From Paenibacillaceae bacterium UBA6304 (lineage in GTDB: Bacteria > Bacillota > Bacilli > Paenibacillales > Paenibacillaceae): a DNA stretch of 25,244 nucleotides. The stretch is from assembly GCA_002439285.1 (NCBI GenBank), contig DJTQ01000388.1, forward strand, positions 1 through 25,244, in the 5' to 3' direction. Positions within the stretch are counted from its first letter, which is position 1, and the number at the start of each line of letters is the position of its first letter. Position numbers and translations under genes: made by a program. Under the pieces are notes generated by a model. The model saw only the letters and a list, made by a program, of their open reading frames with translations, was not told the origin of the DNA and searched no databases. Shown here one piece after another: positions 14,399 to 21,875 of the stretch.

Positions 14399-16630
14399 TT
14401 AATCCACGGCTAACTGTTGAGCCACCTCAGATTCCTGATCGCGGATGTATTGGGGAATCGTAACCCGGACTTCCTTGATTTGACCCGTAAAAATAAACGG
14501 AGACTCATAGTTATCATTTACCGGGGTTTGCGCGCTTTTGCCGACGGAGAACACTCCCGGGCCTGTAATATAACCGATTTTCAGAATATCACCTTCCCCG
14601 GCCAGCAAATGATCCACGTACAATTTCCCTGTTTTGTTCTCAGCGGAGTACTCAAATTTCACCGTAACCGGACCAACCGGCAACTCTTCGGCAGACACGA
14701 TCACATGATGCTGTTCCCCGATAAAATTGTAATGATAGACCAGACGATTGTTCTGCACATAAAGCGCAAAGCCGCCGAATCTCCCGCCGCTCGCGAGAAT
14801 GGCCCCCTCCTGCTCAGCCGAAGACCGGACAAGATCCGCCTCTATGGAATGCGTCAGTCTTGGATTGAAAGTAATGTAATGATGGTATCCTTCAGGTCCG
14901 GGATAATATTTATGCGTTACTGATTGCGGCTCCTGTCCTCCGTTACCGAATTTGCCCAGCAGGCCGCGGCCATCAATCGGAAGAACCCCATATTTCTCCG
15001 CTTCCTTCCACCATAACTGAATTAACTCCTCCAGCTTGGCGGGCTCCGACTGGGCTAGATCGTTATTTTCCGAAAAATCCTTATCCACGTGGTAGAGCTC
15101 CCATTTGTCATCATCGAAGGAAATCCCCGGAATATGGTAAGTCACGGCCTTCCAACCTTGATGGTAAATCGCGCGGTTACCCAGCATCTCGTAATATTGA
15201 GTCGTTCTTTGGCTTGGTTCCGAAGGATGCTCAAAGCTGTATGCCAGGCTAACGCCTTCGATAGATTTCTGTTGGACCCCCTTCAATTGAGCCGGTTCCC
15301 GAATATCCGCCAATTCAAGAATGGTAGGAACCACATCGATCGCATGATGATACTGACTGCGGATTCCCCCGGCATCCTTGATCTTATTCGGATACGAGAT
15401 AATGAACGGGTCTTTAACGCCTCCCGCATGAACGAAAGTCTTATACCATTTCAGAGGCGTGTTACCGACTTGTGCCCATCCGATCGGATAATGATTGTAG
15501 GCCTCGGGGGTTCCCAGCTTATCGATATGAACGATTTCCTGCTCCGCTTGCTCGGCTTCCCCGTTGAAATTTTTGTACTCGTTCCAGGTGCCGATTTGCT
15601 GCCCTTCCGGGCTGGCGCCATTATCGGATACCAGGACAATGATCGTATTGTCTAATTGCCCGATTTCCCGGAGCGCATCCAGGAACCGGCCGATATGGTA
15701 ATCGGTATGGTCCAGAAAACCAGCGAACACTTCCTGCATTCTTGCGAATAACCGCCGTTCAGTTGGTGATAAGGAATGCCACGGTTTGACTCCGGGGTTG
15801 CGCGGAGGGAGCTGTGCGTTTGGCGGAATGATACCGAGCTTCTTTTGCCGGCCGAACCACTGCTCGCGCGCTACATCCCAGCCTTGATCATACTTGCCGG
15901 CATATTTATCGATGAACTCCTTAGGTGCATGATGAGGCGCATGCGTCGCTCCATAAGCGAGATACAGGAAAAATGGTTTATCGGGAGCCGCACTCTTCTG
16001 CTCACGAACAAATTGAATGGCTTTGTCGGTCAAATCCTCCGTTAAATGGTAGCCGTCTTCCGCTTTTTTCGGCTGGTCAATATACTCGTTCCCCGAAACC
16101 AAATCAGGGTTCCACTGGTTCGTCTCTCCACCCAAGAATCCATAATATCGCTCAAAGCCTCGCGATAACGGCCAGTGATCAAACGGCCCCGCCAACGATC
16201 TCTCTTCCGACGGGAGAAGGTGCCACTTGCCGACGGCCAGCGTACTGTAACCTTCTTCTTGTAGAATTTCACTGAGCAACGCCGTTTCTTTGCTGACCCG
16301 TCCTCGCGTATTCGGAAACCCATTGTCGATATCGGCAAGAAATCCCATGCCTGCGGAATGATGATTTCTCCCCGTCAACAGGCAAGCCCGGGTTGGGGAA
16401 CAAATGGCGGTCGTATGAAAATTGGTATATCGTAGTCCCCCATTTGCCAGCTCATCGATATTCGGCGTCGAAATATCCGAACCATAGCAGCCGAGATGCG
16501 AGTAGCCCGTGTCGTCCAATACGATATAAACTACATTCGGAGCTCCCTCCGGCGGGCGTTTAGGGGCAGGCCACCATGGCTTGCTGTCTTCGTAGTACGG
16601 TTCAATTACTCCTTCAAACTCTTTGGACAT
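14399..16630 (-). CDS. Cytosolic type I sulfatase (arylsulfatase family, C-S-P-T-R)
   Basis: A 743-residue alkaline-phosphatase-superfamily sulfatase that should release sulfate from organic sulfate esters. The formylglycine motif is C77-S-P-T-R in TTAICSPTRACLLTGRN. Metal ligands lie in YIVLDDTGYSHLGC near residue 40 and VSDNGASPEGQ in the second half, and VGKWHL supplies the conserved Lys/His. Residues ~600-730 form a beta-rich C-terminal domain resembling a laminin-G/concanavalin sandwich (FTGQIKEVRV), longer than in minimal arylsulfatases. No signal peptide is present, so the substrate must be imported, presumably by the Ssu transporter; ssuA follows in the same operon. AGTAGGAG precedes the ATG at 16630; the frame is open to 16669, but that extension begins inside the terminator T-run. 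It depends on FGE (8235-9176) for activation. Substrate (aryl or alkyl sulfate) unresolved. Confidence 0.93.
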   Translation of the reverse strand: MSKEFEGVIEPYYEDSKPWWPAPKRPPEGAPNVVYIVLDDTGYSHLGCYGSDISTPNIDELANGGLRYTNFHTTAICSPTRACLLTGRNHHSAGMGFLADIDNGFPNTRGRVSKETALLSEILQEEGYSTLAVGKWHLLPSEERSLAGPFDHWPLSRGFERYYGFLGGETNQWNPDLVSGNEYIDQPKKAEDGYHLTEDLTDKAIQFVREQKSAAPDKPFFLYLAYGATHAPHHAPKEFIDKYAGKYDQGWDVAREQWFGRQKKLGIIPPNAQLPPRNPGVKPWHSLSPTERRLFARMQEVFAGFLDHTDYHIGRFLDALREIGQLDNTIIVLVSDNGASPEGQQIGTWNEYKNFNGEAEQAEQEIVHIDKLGTPEAYNHYPIGWAQVGNTPLKWYKTFVHAGGVKDPFIISYPNKIKDAGGIRSQYHHAIDVVPTILELADIREPAQLKGVQQKSIEGVSLAYSFEHPSEPSQRTTQYYEMLGNRAIYHQGWKAVTYHIPGISFDDDKWELYHVDKDFSENNDLAQSEPAKLEELIQLWWKEAEKYGVLPIDGRGLLGKFGNGGQEPQSVTHKYYPGPEGYHHYITFNPRLTHSIEADLVRSSAEQEGAILASGGRFGGFALYVQNNRLVYHYNFIGEQHHVIVSAEELPVGPVTVKFEYSAENKTGKLYVDHLLAGEGDILKIGYITGPGVFSVGKSAQTPVNDNYESPFIFTGQIKEVRVTIPQYIRDQESEVAQQLAVD

Positions 16631-16667
16631 GTTCTCAGCTCCTACTATGAAATGGGTCCACGAGCAC

Positions 16668-16715
16668 AAAAAAAGAGACCCAATAAGGAGGCATACGCCT
16701 GCTTATTGAATCTCT
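16668..16715 (-). terminator. Leader terminator upstream of the sulfatase (attenuator C)
   Basis: On the minus strand AGAGATTC pairs with GGGTCTCT (wobbles), then AATAAG with CTTATT and AGGC with GCCT, followed by seven T. It lies between the promoter and the sulfatase ribosome site. Confidence 0.87.
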
Positions 16716-16732
16716 GGTTAACCAGTCGATTT
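16708..16732 (-). promoter_or_regulatory. Putative antiterminator hairpin C (shared sulfur leader motif)
   Basis: Minus-strand structure AAATC-GA-CTGG-TTAA-CCAG-A-GATTC. Four outer pairs and the GA/A internal loop match hairpins A and B, while the inner stem is CTGG/CCAG. Its 3' half AGAGATTC is the 5' arm of terminator C. Confidence 0.75.
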
Positions 16733-16777
16733 CATGGACGGCTATTCTTTTGTCGTGGAGAACTTCTATTTGAATGA

Positions 16778-16807
16778 ATATTAACAGCAAGGAAGATGGC
16801 GTGTCAA
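16778..16807 (-). promoter_or_regulatory. SigA-type promoter of the sulfatase-ssuA operon
   Basis: TTGACA (16802-16807) and TAATAT (16778-16783) on the minus strand with 18-base spacing, identical in spacing to the dioxygenase promoter. Transcription would begin about 40 bases before hairpin C. Confidence 0.78.
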
Positions 16808-16975
16808 TTCATTTTTTATTATTCCTATAAAAATAGTATGCTTTAATTCCATTTATAGATCATACCTATCAAGGTGATTTGAACTATATATTTCCCCAAT
16901 TGCTTAATCTGCGCAATAATGGACTGAAGTTAAGCCGCAGCTATTTCAATTTTCATTTTCTTAAAGGAGGCTACC
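16808..16975. other. AT-rich intergenic stretch between sulfatase promoter and methyltransferase
   Basis: Together with the sulfatase leader this makes about 345 gene-free bases. CTAT-AAAA-ATAG (16825-16836) and TAATTCCA (16844-16851) may be regulator sites. TAAAGGAGG (16962-16970) is the methyltransferase ribosome site. No clear promoter for the methyltransferase was found. Confidence 0.4.
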
Positions 16976-17770
16976 ATGATGGCGGAAGGGAAGCAAGTTT
17001 GGCAGCCCGGATTGTACGATGACAAACTGGGTTTTGTGTCGGAATACGGTAAAGGTGTGGTCGAGCTGCTGGAGGCCCGGCCCGGGGAACGAATTCTCGA
17101 TTTGGGTTGCGGCACGGGGGATCTGACTTTCGAAATCTCGAAGACCGGGACGGAAGTGTTCGGTATGGATCTGGCGGCACCGATGATTGAACAAGCTCGT
17201 CAAAAATACCCGTTGCTCAACTTTAGCGTCGGTAATGCCGAAGCCTTTGCACTGGACGACCCGGTAGATGCCGTGTTCTCCAACGCTGCACTTCATTGGG
17301 TCAAGAATGGGCAAGGCGCGGCCGCTTCCATTTGGAACGCGCTGAAACCCGGGGGACGCTTCGTCGCGGAATTAGGCGGCAAGGGCAATGTAGCGGTCAT
17401 TATACGTAGTCTGTCCACCGTATTGGAGAAGGACTACGGCGTAGCTGCCGGACCGTTAAACCCATGGTATTTCCCGAGTTTGGCCGAATACAGCGCCTTG
17501 CTTGAGAAGCTGGGTTTCCGGGTAGTTTATGCTGCTCATTTCGACCGGCCCACCAAGCTGGGAGAAGGTGAGGACGGTTTGTCCCACTGGTTGAAAGGAT
17601 TCGCTGAGGACTCCTTTTTGTCGGCCTTTGAAGAGGCTGAAAAGCTGGCCATTCTTCAAAAAACAGCTCATTTGGCACGAAATGAACTATTCAAGGAGGG
17701 CTGCTGGTACGCCGATTACGTCCGCCTTCGCATCGTGGCGATTAAGCCGGTTGCGGCTTCAGCAGACTGA
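16976..17770 (+). CDS. Class I SAM-dependent methyltransferase (trans-aconitate methyltransferase-like)
   Basis: A 264-residue cytosolic methyltransferase with a Rossmann fold. Motif I is ILDLGCGTGDL (about residues 41-51), an acidic residue in GMDLAAPMIEQA contacts the SAM ribose, and FSVGNAEAFALDDPVDAVFSNAALHW (split, about residues 80-106) covers motifs II-III. ALKPGGRFVAELGG is the post-core motif. The pattern resembles Tam and related small-molecule methyltransferases; the acceptor is unknown. AAAGGAGG lies 5 bases before the first ATG and 8 before the second, so the second (16979) may be the true start. It stands alone, divergent from the sulfatase operon, without a shared leader motif, so membership in the sulfur regulon is not supported. 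Confidence 0.85.
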   Translation: MMAEGKQVWQPGLYDDKLGFVSEYGKGVVELLEARPGERILDLGCGTGDLTFEISKTGTEVFGMDLAAPMIEQARQKYPLLNFSVGNAEAFALDDPVDAVFSNAALHWVKNGQGAAASIWNALKPGGRFVAELGGKGNVAVIIRSLSTVLEKDYGVAAGPLNPWYFPSLAEYSALLEKLGFRVVYAAHFDRPTKLGEGEDGLSHWLKGFAEDSFLSAFEEAEKLAILQKTAHLARNELFKEGCWYADYVRLRIVAIKPVAASAD

Positions 17771-17816
17771 GCGAGGACAGACGTCAGGTTCAAAGAATCG
17801 GGGTGTCCCTCGCTCT
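17771..17816 (+). terminator. Possible hairpin after the methyltransferase gene
   Basis: GCGAGGACA (17771-17779) pairs with TGTCCCTCGC with a one-base bulge, directly after the stop. No T-run follows, so termination is only possible. Confidence 0.35.
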
Positions 17817-18246
17817 CTAGAGGTTTGGCCTAGTAGAGGAGCTCCCCCTAAGCGTTCCGGCTAAGGGGCACGAATTAATTACTTTAAATAACTTGTCACG
17901 AAACAGGCGCATATTAAGCAAACTCTCCAGTAATCAGTAACTTCATGTATTTACCGCTGGGATCGATGGGAGTGAGTGTTGTAGGGAGCAAATTAACTGT
18001 ATTTCCTACAGTTAATTACCGTAAATCCAGTCGTTCTGCAGAAATAACTGTATTTCCTACAGTTAATTCTTATCCTTTTTGCTCTTTTCGCTGCCTGTGC
18101 CTAAATTAACTGTAGGTTTTCCAGTTAGTTTGTCCGGACCTGGCCTACCGCGCGAAATAACTGTAGGTTTTCCAGTTAATCTTCAAAGACGGCCAGGTCA
18201 GCCCAGGAGGAGCGAGCGACATGACGAAAGTGAGCTTGGTCAGGAG
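17817..18246. other. Gene-free region carrying four hairpin repeats
   Basis: This part of the roughly 550-base gap between the methyltransferase and the SGNH hydrolase has no believable gene. A plus-strand frame at 18079-18282 is only a translation of the repeats (TVGFPV twice) and lacks a ribosome site. The content is the repeat cluster at 17990-18182 and an imperfect CCCCCTAAGC/GGCTAAGGGG hairpin near 17844-17869. Confidence 0.6.
17990..18182. repeat. Cluster of four AACTGTA...CAGTTA hairpin repeats
   Basis: Four units begin with AACTG at 17995, 18046, 18108 and 18159. Units 1 and 2 read AACTGTATTTCCTACAGTTA; unit 1 has perfect 11-bp arms AATTAACTGTA/TACAGTTAATT. Units 3 and 4 read AACTGTAGGTTTTCCAGTTA. 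Units 1 and 3 start AAATTAAC, and units 2 and 4 start GAAATAAC. The spacer inside each pair is exactly 23 bases. Similar short dyads are, to my knowledge, dispersed between genes in Paenibacillus genomes; function unknown. Confidence 0.85.
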
Positions 18247-18294
18247 AAAAAGGGGTGTCCGTCAGTCATCTACGATGATTGACGGGCACCCCCC
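18247..18294 (-). terminator. Intrinsic terminator of the SGNH hydrolase gene
   Basis: GGGGTG...CCGTCA...TCATC pairs with GATGA...TGACGG...CACCCC in a long, nearly perfect stem around TAC. On the minus strand it is followed by TTTTT, 24 bases beyond the SGNH stop. Confidence 0.85.
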
Positions 18295-18317
18295 GTATTG
18301 TTGATTTAGCAAGTAAG

Positions 18318-19625
18318 TTATAAGTTAATAAATACCGTTTTTAACTTCTGGCTGTATTGGACATCCAGTCCCAAGCCTGCAACAAGAACAGCGAGTGGAA
18401 CATACGTCTTCTGTTCTTTTCCGATTTTGTGCAGGAATGCGGGTGACGCCGTATTTATCTTGATTCCGTCCGCAGTAATTTGCTTGGCTCCGACTGGAAT
18501 GACCACCGTGCGTCCGGCATACGTAATCGTGGCCGTGCCAGCTTTAGAGTCCCAGCGCGACGTGCCGCCGATTGCATCCGTAATATCCTTCAGAGCGACA
18601 AATGTCTGCCCATTTTTAATCACCGGTGCATAAGGAGTGGACAACTCTTTTCCTTTGACGACGATAGAAATTTGGGCTTTTCCGGATTTCGCCGCAGTTT
18701 CCTGATAACTTCCCCAAATATTCTGAGCCATTACCTTGGCAATAACTTCATAGCCCGACTGGTTCGGATGCACATCTTCATTAAAAATATGAGTCAGCGA
18801 CAATTCCTTCCCGACAAAAGTCTCAGCCACATGCGCCGCCTTAACCTTTTTGCCCTCCGCGTTAAACTGGCTTACCATCTCATCCACGGTGGAAGTGAAG
18901 CTTCCAGATACCTTTGTCAGTTCATCGTAGATTGCCGCTCCAGCTATTTTCGGAACCGGTTGATACTGGTCGGCCAGTACAATTTGTGCGTTCGGATTAA
19001 TTTCCGTCAAAAGAGATACCACTTGCTGTACATTCGACCGGTATGTATTCAGCAGTTCAGCGGCTTTGGTCTTAAGTTCCTCATTCGTCAATCCTTCCGC
19101 TTCCGTCAAAAGTGCGGACACATCATTTCCGCCGATCGTTATCGTGATGACATCTGCCTGTTCCAATTTCGATTTAGCTTCAGCCACGCCGGAAGCAAAA
19201 GCCGTAAGGCGCGGATCTCGAAGTCCCTCCTGGATATCCCCGGCTGCGATTGCCTTTCCTTCCTTAATGGCGGTTACGTAGTTGAATAAACCACTAGTCT
19301 GCAATCCTAAAATACCGTAGTTGACTACCTCAACCCGACCATGGAACAATGCCTGCTCCTTCAACCGGTCTACATAACCGTAAGGGACAGTAGTCTCGGT
19401 CATCCCCGGTTCATAACCGGCTGTGATGGAATCCCCCAGCGCCACGATCAATTGACTGCTCACCGGAGAAGTCAGATCGCTCTGCGTCGCTGTATTCTCT
19501 TCCGCACTTGAGCCTGTCTGAGTGGATGCCGCCAGCGCCGATGCTCCGCTCCCCAACACCAAGGCAGCCGCCAGCATCCCGGATACCAGAACACGGCTCC
19601 TGTCTTTTAATTTATAATTATTCAT
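18318..19625 (-). CDS. Secreted SGNH/GDSL hydrolase with copper-amine-oxidase-N (stalk) domain
   Basis: A 435-residue exported esterase/lipase-type enzyme. The signal peptide (basic start, hydrophobic core, ALAA about residue 32) leads into an SGNH fold: block I GDSITAGY (Ser 66), block III GGND, and block V DVHPN with the catalytic Asp and His. Residues ~330-435 form a copper-amine-oxidase N-terminal-like domain (VALKDITDAIGG, TYVPLAVLVAGLGL), common as an extracellular module in Paenibacillus proteins and possibly wall-binding. It acts outside the cell on an unknown ester, perhaps a glycan O-acetyl or lipid ester. GAAGGAG precedes the ATG at 19625; the frame remains open to 19649 without a better site. 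It is 43 bases after the small protein gene and has its own terminator. Confidence 0.87.
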   Translation of the reverse strand: MNNYKLKDRSRVLVSGMLAAALVLGSGASALAASTQTGSSAEENTATQSDLTSPVSSQLIVALGDSITAGYEPGMTETTVPYGYVDRLKEQALFHGRVEVVNYGILGLQTSGLFNYVTAIKEGKAIAAGDIQEGLRDPRLTAFASGVAEAKSKLEQADVITITIGGNDVSALLTEAEGLTNEELKTKAAELLNTYRSNVQQVVSLLTEINPNAQIVLADQYQPVPKIAGAAIYDELTKVSGSFTSTVDEMVSQFNAEGKKVKAAHVAETFVGKELSLTHIFNEDVHPNQSGYEVIAKVMAQNIWGSYQETAAKSGKAQISIVVKGKELSTPYAPVIKNGQTFVALKDITDAIGGTSRWDSKAGTATITYAGRTVVIPVGAKQITADGIKINTASPAFLHKIGKEQKTYVPLAVLVAGLGLDVQYSQKLKTVFINL

Positions 19626-19635
19626 AAATACACTC

Positions 19636-19684
19636 CTTCGCTTCTCCAAAAATATAGAACGCCCCGAATTACTCGGAGCGCTCC
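19636..19684 (-). terminator. Possible attenuating hairpin at the end of the small protein gene
   Basis: On the minus strand CGCTCCGA pairs with TTCGGGGCG around GTAA, followed by TTCTATATTTTT. The stop codon of the small gene lies in the loop. It could reduce read-through into the SGNH gene. Confidence 0.45.
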
Positions 19685-19926
19685 CGTTCCTTATCGGTTT
19701 GTTCCGTTTTCTTCAGGTAATCGTCATAACGGCCGTCGATTTCCTTGGCCATAGTGCGGTATTTCCGCGTCTCTTCCACGATCGGATCAAGCGTGGTCTG
19801 CACCCGGATTTCATATTTGGGAGACAATCGCCGCCGCTCCTCTTCCCGGCGTTCTTCCTCACTGCCATTATCCTGTTCCATTAACAGTTCACTGAGTTCT
19901 CTTTCGAGTTCTTTGTTATCGCTCAA
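19669..19926 (-). CDS. Small charged coiled-coil-like protein, unknown function
   Basis: An 85-residue protein starting with TTG, supported by GGAGGGAG 10 bases upstream. It is dominated by Glu, Arg and Lys (EEERREEERRR near residue 24) and ends in a basic/acidic tail; the middle reads YEIRVQTTLDPIVEETRKY. No signal peptide, membrane segment or recognisable domain is seen; it is likely helical and cytosolic. I do not recognise a family. It sits between the inositol-phosphatase-family gene (91 bases upstream) and the secreted SGNH hydrolase (43 bases downstream). Confidence 0.6.
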   Translation of the reverse strand: MSDNKELERELSELLMEQDNGSEEERREEERRRLSPKYEIRVQTTLDPIVEETRKYRTMAKEIDGRYDDYLKKTEQTDKERERSE

Positions 19927-20017
19927 CTCTTGGACACTCCCTCCGGTTAAAGTGGATGTTGAGAAGCCCGCCCCTGAACCTGCTGATCCTGCTTAATCTT
20001 ACTGAATCTCACCGAGC

Positions 20018-20887
20018 CTACAACCCTGTCGCTCCAGCCGCTTGAATAACACCCAGCAGTTGATCCTGGATTTTGCCGTTGCTTGCTATGAGATTCCGGG
20101 TCCCAATGTCATAAGGATGGCCCGCGGTATCCGTCACTATTCCGCCGGACTCCGCAACCATAAGAGCTCCTGCCGCCGTATCCCAGGCACTGAGATTCAC
20201 CTCGTAGTAACCGCTGAGCCGACCGGCCGCCACATACGCAAGATGAAGCGCGGCTGATCCCCCGGCGCGGAGACTGCGGGTTTGTTCCGACAAGGCCGTA
20301 ATGCCCTTCAAATTAATCGGCGCCGCAACTTGGCGGTCCGGATTAAAGCCGACGGCAATTATGCTGTCCGCCAACACAGGATCTTCCGATACCCGGGTCG
20401 GGTTGCCGTGCATATATGCTCCTTTACCCTTTTCCGCTACAAACATCTCATCCCGGGTAGGATCGTAAATGACTCCGATGATCACATCCCCTTTATAGGC
20501 AAGGGCGATCGACACGCAGAAGAAAGGAAAACCGTGTACGAAATTGGTCGTTCCGTCAATCGGATCGATAATCCATAAGTATTCGGCGTCTTTGGCCTCC
20601 GAAACCGCCGCTGCCGATGCCTCAGCTCCGGGAGCCACCCCTTCTTCCCCCAATATTTCATGATCGGGAAAATGGGTCTGAATCAGTTTGCGGATCATCG
20701 CTTCGGCGCCTTTATCTACATCCGTGACCAAATCCTGCGGGGAAATCTTCGTATTTAAGTCTTTCACCATGCCTAACCGGCTCTTAATCCATTCCCCCGC
20801 CTTAGCCGCGCAATTGATCGCCACGGCCATCGGACTTTTGCTGCCTACAACATAAGGAATATTAGGTTTGGATTCCAATGGTTTCAC
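20018..20887 (-). CDS. suhB: Inositol monophosphatase family protein
   Basis: A 289-residue cytosolic Mg2+-dependent phosphatase of the IMPase/FIG superfamily. Metal-site motifs are present: GEEG (about residue 80), WIIDPIDGTTNF with D108 and D111, and SAWDTAAG near residue 235. Members remove phosphate from inositol-1-phosphate, histidinol phosphate, fructose-1,6-bisphosphate or PAP. A PAP/CysQ-type role would be attractive beside sulfur genes, but the sequence looks like the general SuhB/YktC group, and the gene lies 3.4 kb away beyond unrelated genes, so this stays speculation. It begins with GTG at 20887, preceded by a weak AAGAAAG. It is downstream of fabI but separated by a terminator. 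Confidence 0.85.
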   Translation of the reverse strand: MKPLESKPNIPYVVGSKSPMAVAINCAAKAGEWIKSRLGMVKDLNTKISPQDLVTDVDKGAEAMIRKLIQTHFPDHEILGEEGVAPGAEASAAAVSEAKDAEYLWIIDPIDGTTNFVHGFPFFCVSIALAYKGDVIIGVIYDPTRDEMFVAEKGKGAYMHGNPTRVSEDPVLADSIIAVGFNPDRQVAAPINLKGITALSEQTRSLRAGGSAALHLAYVAAGRLSGYYEVNLSAWDTAAGALMVAESGGIVTDTAGHPYDIGTRNLIASNGKIQDQLLGVIQAAGATGL

Positions 20888-21031
20888 ACTACTTTCTTAA
20901 TATATTCTAAACTCTATGAATCTTGTAAAATTTCCTTTTTTTACTATACGCCATCCAGTGTGCAAAGTTGCGCCTTTTCGCTATTTCCGGAAGAAACGGG
21001 CAACCTGTCCGGACTTCGGCTACCCCATATG

Positions 21032-21086
21032 TAAAAAGTCCGTACCCAGTTTTGCCGATATTCGGCAGCACCCGGGACGAACTTTT
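21032..21086 (-). terminator. Intrinsic terminator after fabI
   Basis: On the minus strand AAAGTTCGT and ACGGACTTTT form the outer stem, GCCGA/TCGGC forms an inner hairpin, and TTTTTACAT follows. It separates fabI from the inositol phosphatase gene. Confidence 0.7.
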
Positions 21087-21104
21087 CAGATTATCGTAAA
21101 CAGA

Positions 21105-21875
21105 TTATGCTCCGACGATATTATAACCGCCATCGACATAAATAACTTCGCCGGTGATACCGCGGGATAAGTGGCTAAGCAGGAACATCGCGGTATCGCC
21201 TACTTCCGCCGTTTCCGTCGTTTTACGCAGCGGAGCCTTTTCCTCAACTTGCTTCAGGATGGAGTTGAAATCGCTGATGCCTTTTGCGGCCAGGGTCCGG
21301 ATCGGTCCCGCAGAAATCGCATTCACACGGATATTTCTCGGACCAAGGTCATTAGCCAAGTATCGGACGGATGATTCCAGCGCCGCTTTCGCTACGCCCA
21401 TGACATTGTAATTACGCATTACGCGTTCCGCGCCCATATAAGTCATGGTCATAATGCTTCCGCCCTCGGTCATCAATGGGGACAGGCGCTTCGATACAGC
21501 TACGAGAGAATATACGCTGATGTCATTAGCCAGCGCAAAGCCTTCACGGGACGTATCCAGGAATTCTCCGGCCAAATCCTCAGCTTTGGCAAAAGCGATA
21601 CTATGCACCAGCCCGTGCAGCACGCCGAATTCCTCGCGCAGCGTGTCCGCCAGCTTATCGATTTCTTCGTCGACCGTCACATTGCACGGGAGAATGAGCG
21701 AATTTGGAATGGTCTCCGCCAGTTTGCGCACCCGTCCTTCTACGCGCTCGCTTTCGAATGTAAACGCCAGGCGGGCCCCCTGTTCCGCCAGACTTTGGGC
21801 AATCGCCCAAGCAATGCTGCGGTCATTCGCCACGCCCATAACAATAATATTCTTACCTGCCAACAATTCTCCCAT
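21105..21875 (-). CDS. fabI: Enoyl-[acyl-carrier-protein] reductase FabI
   Basis: A 256-residue cytosolic enzyme that performs the last, NAD(P)H-dependent reduction of each fatty-acid elongation cycle (trans-2-enoyl-ACP to acyl-ACP). It is a short-chain dehydrogenase with the FabI-type nucleotide site GVANDRSIAWAIA, the catalytic Y156-(X6)-K163 in NYNVMGVAKAA, and the substrate-loop AISAGPIRTLAAKGI. The numbering agrees with E. coli FabI. I chose the ATG at 21875 because GAGGAGG lies 9 bases upstream; the open frame extends 8 codons further to 21899. It follows uvsE by 90 bases and is closed by its own terminator. A TTGAAA-17-TAAGTT pair just upstream may be its promoter. This family is the triclosan target. 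Confidence 0.95.
   Translation of the reverse strand: MGELLAGKNIIVMGVANDRSIAWAIAQSLAEQGARLAFTFESERVEGRVRKLAETIPNSLILPCNVTVDEEIDKLADTLREEFGVLHGLVHSIAFAKAEDLAGEFLDTSREGFALANDISVYSLVAVSKRLSPLMTEGGSIMTMTYMGAERVMRNYNVMGVAKAALESSVRYLANDLGPRNIRVNAISAGPIRTLAAKGISDFNSILKQVEEKAPLRKTTETAEVGDTAMFLLSHLSRGITGEVIYVDGGYNIVGA

Noticed and set aside
16631..16669. 13-residue N-terminal extension of the sulfatase starting with TTG
   Set aside because: That start lies within the terminator T-run; the ATG at 16630 has AGTAGGAG at proper distance.
16976..17770. Methyltransferase as a member of the sulfur regulon
   Set aside because: No AGAGATTC leader or terminator precedes it; adjacency alone is not enough.
17990..18182. 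CRISPR array
   Set aside because: Repeats are palindromic, only four, in two sequence variants, with alternating spacings and no cas genes.
18079..18282. 67-codon plus-strand frame containing TVGFPV twice
   Set aside because: It is a translation of the intergenic hairpin repeats and the SGNH terminator, without a ribosome site.
20018..20887. CysQ-type PAP phosphatase belonging to the sulfur regulon
   Set aside because: Sequence motifs are general to the family, no shared leader is present, and it is far from the sulfur units.
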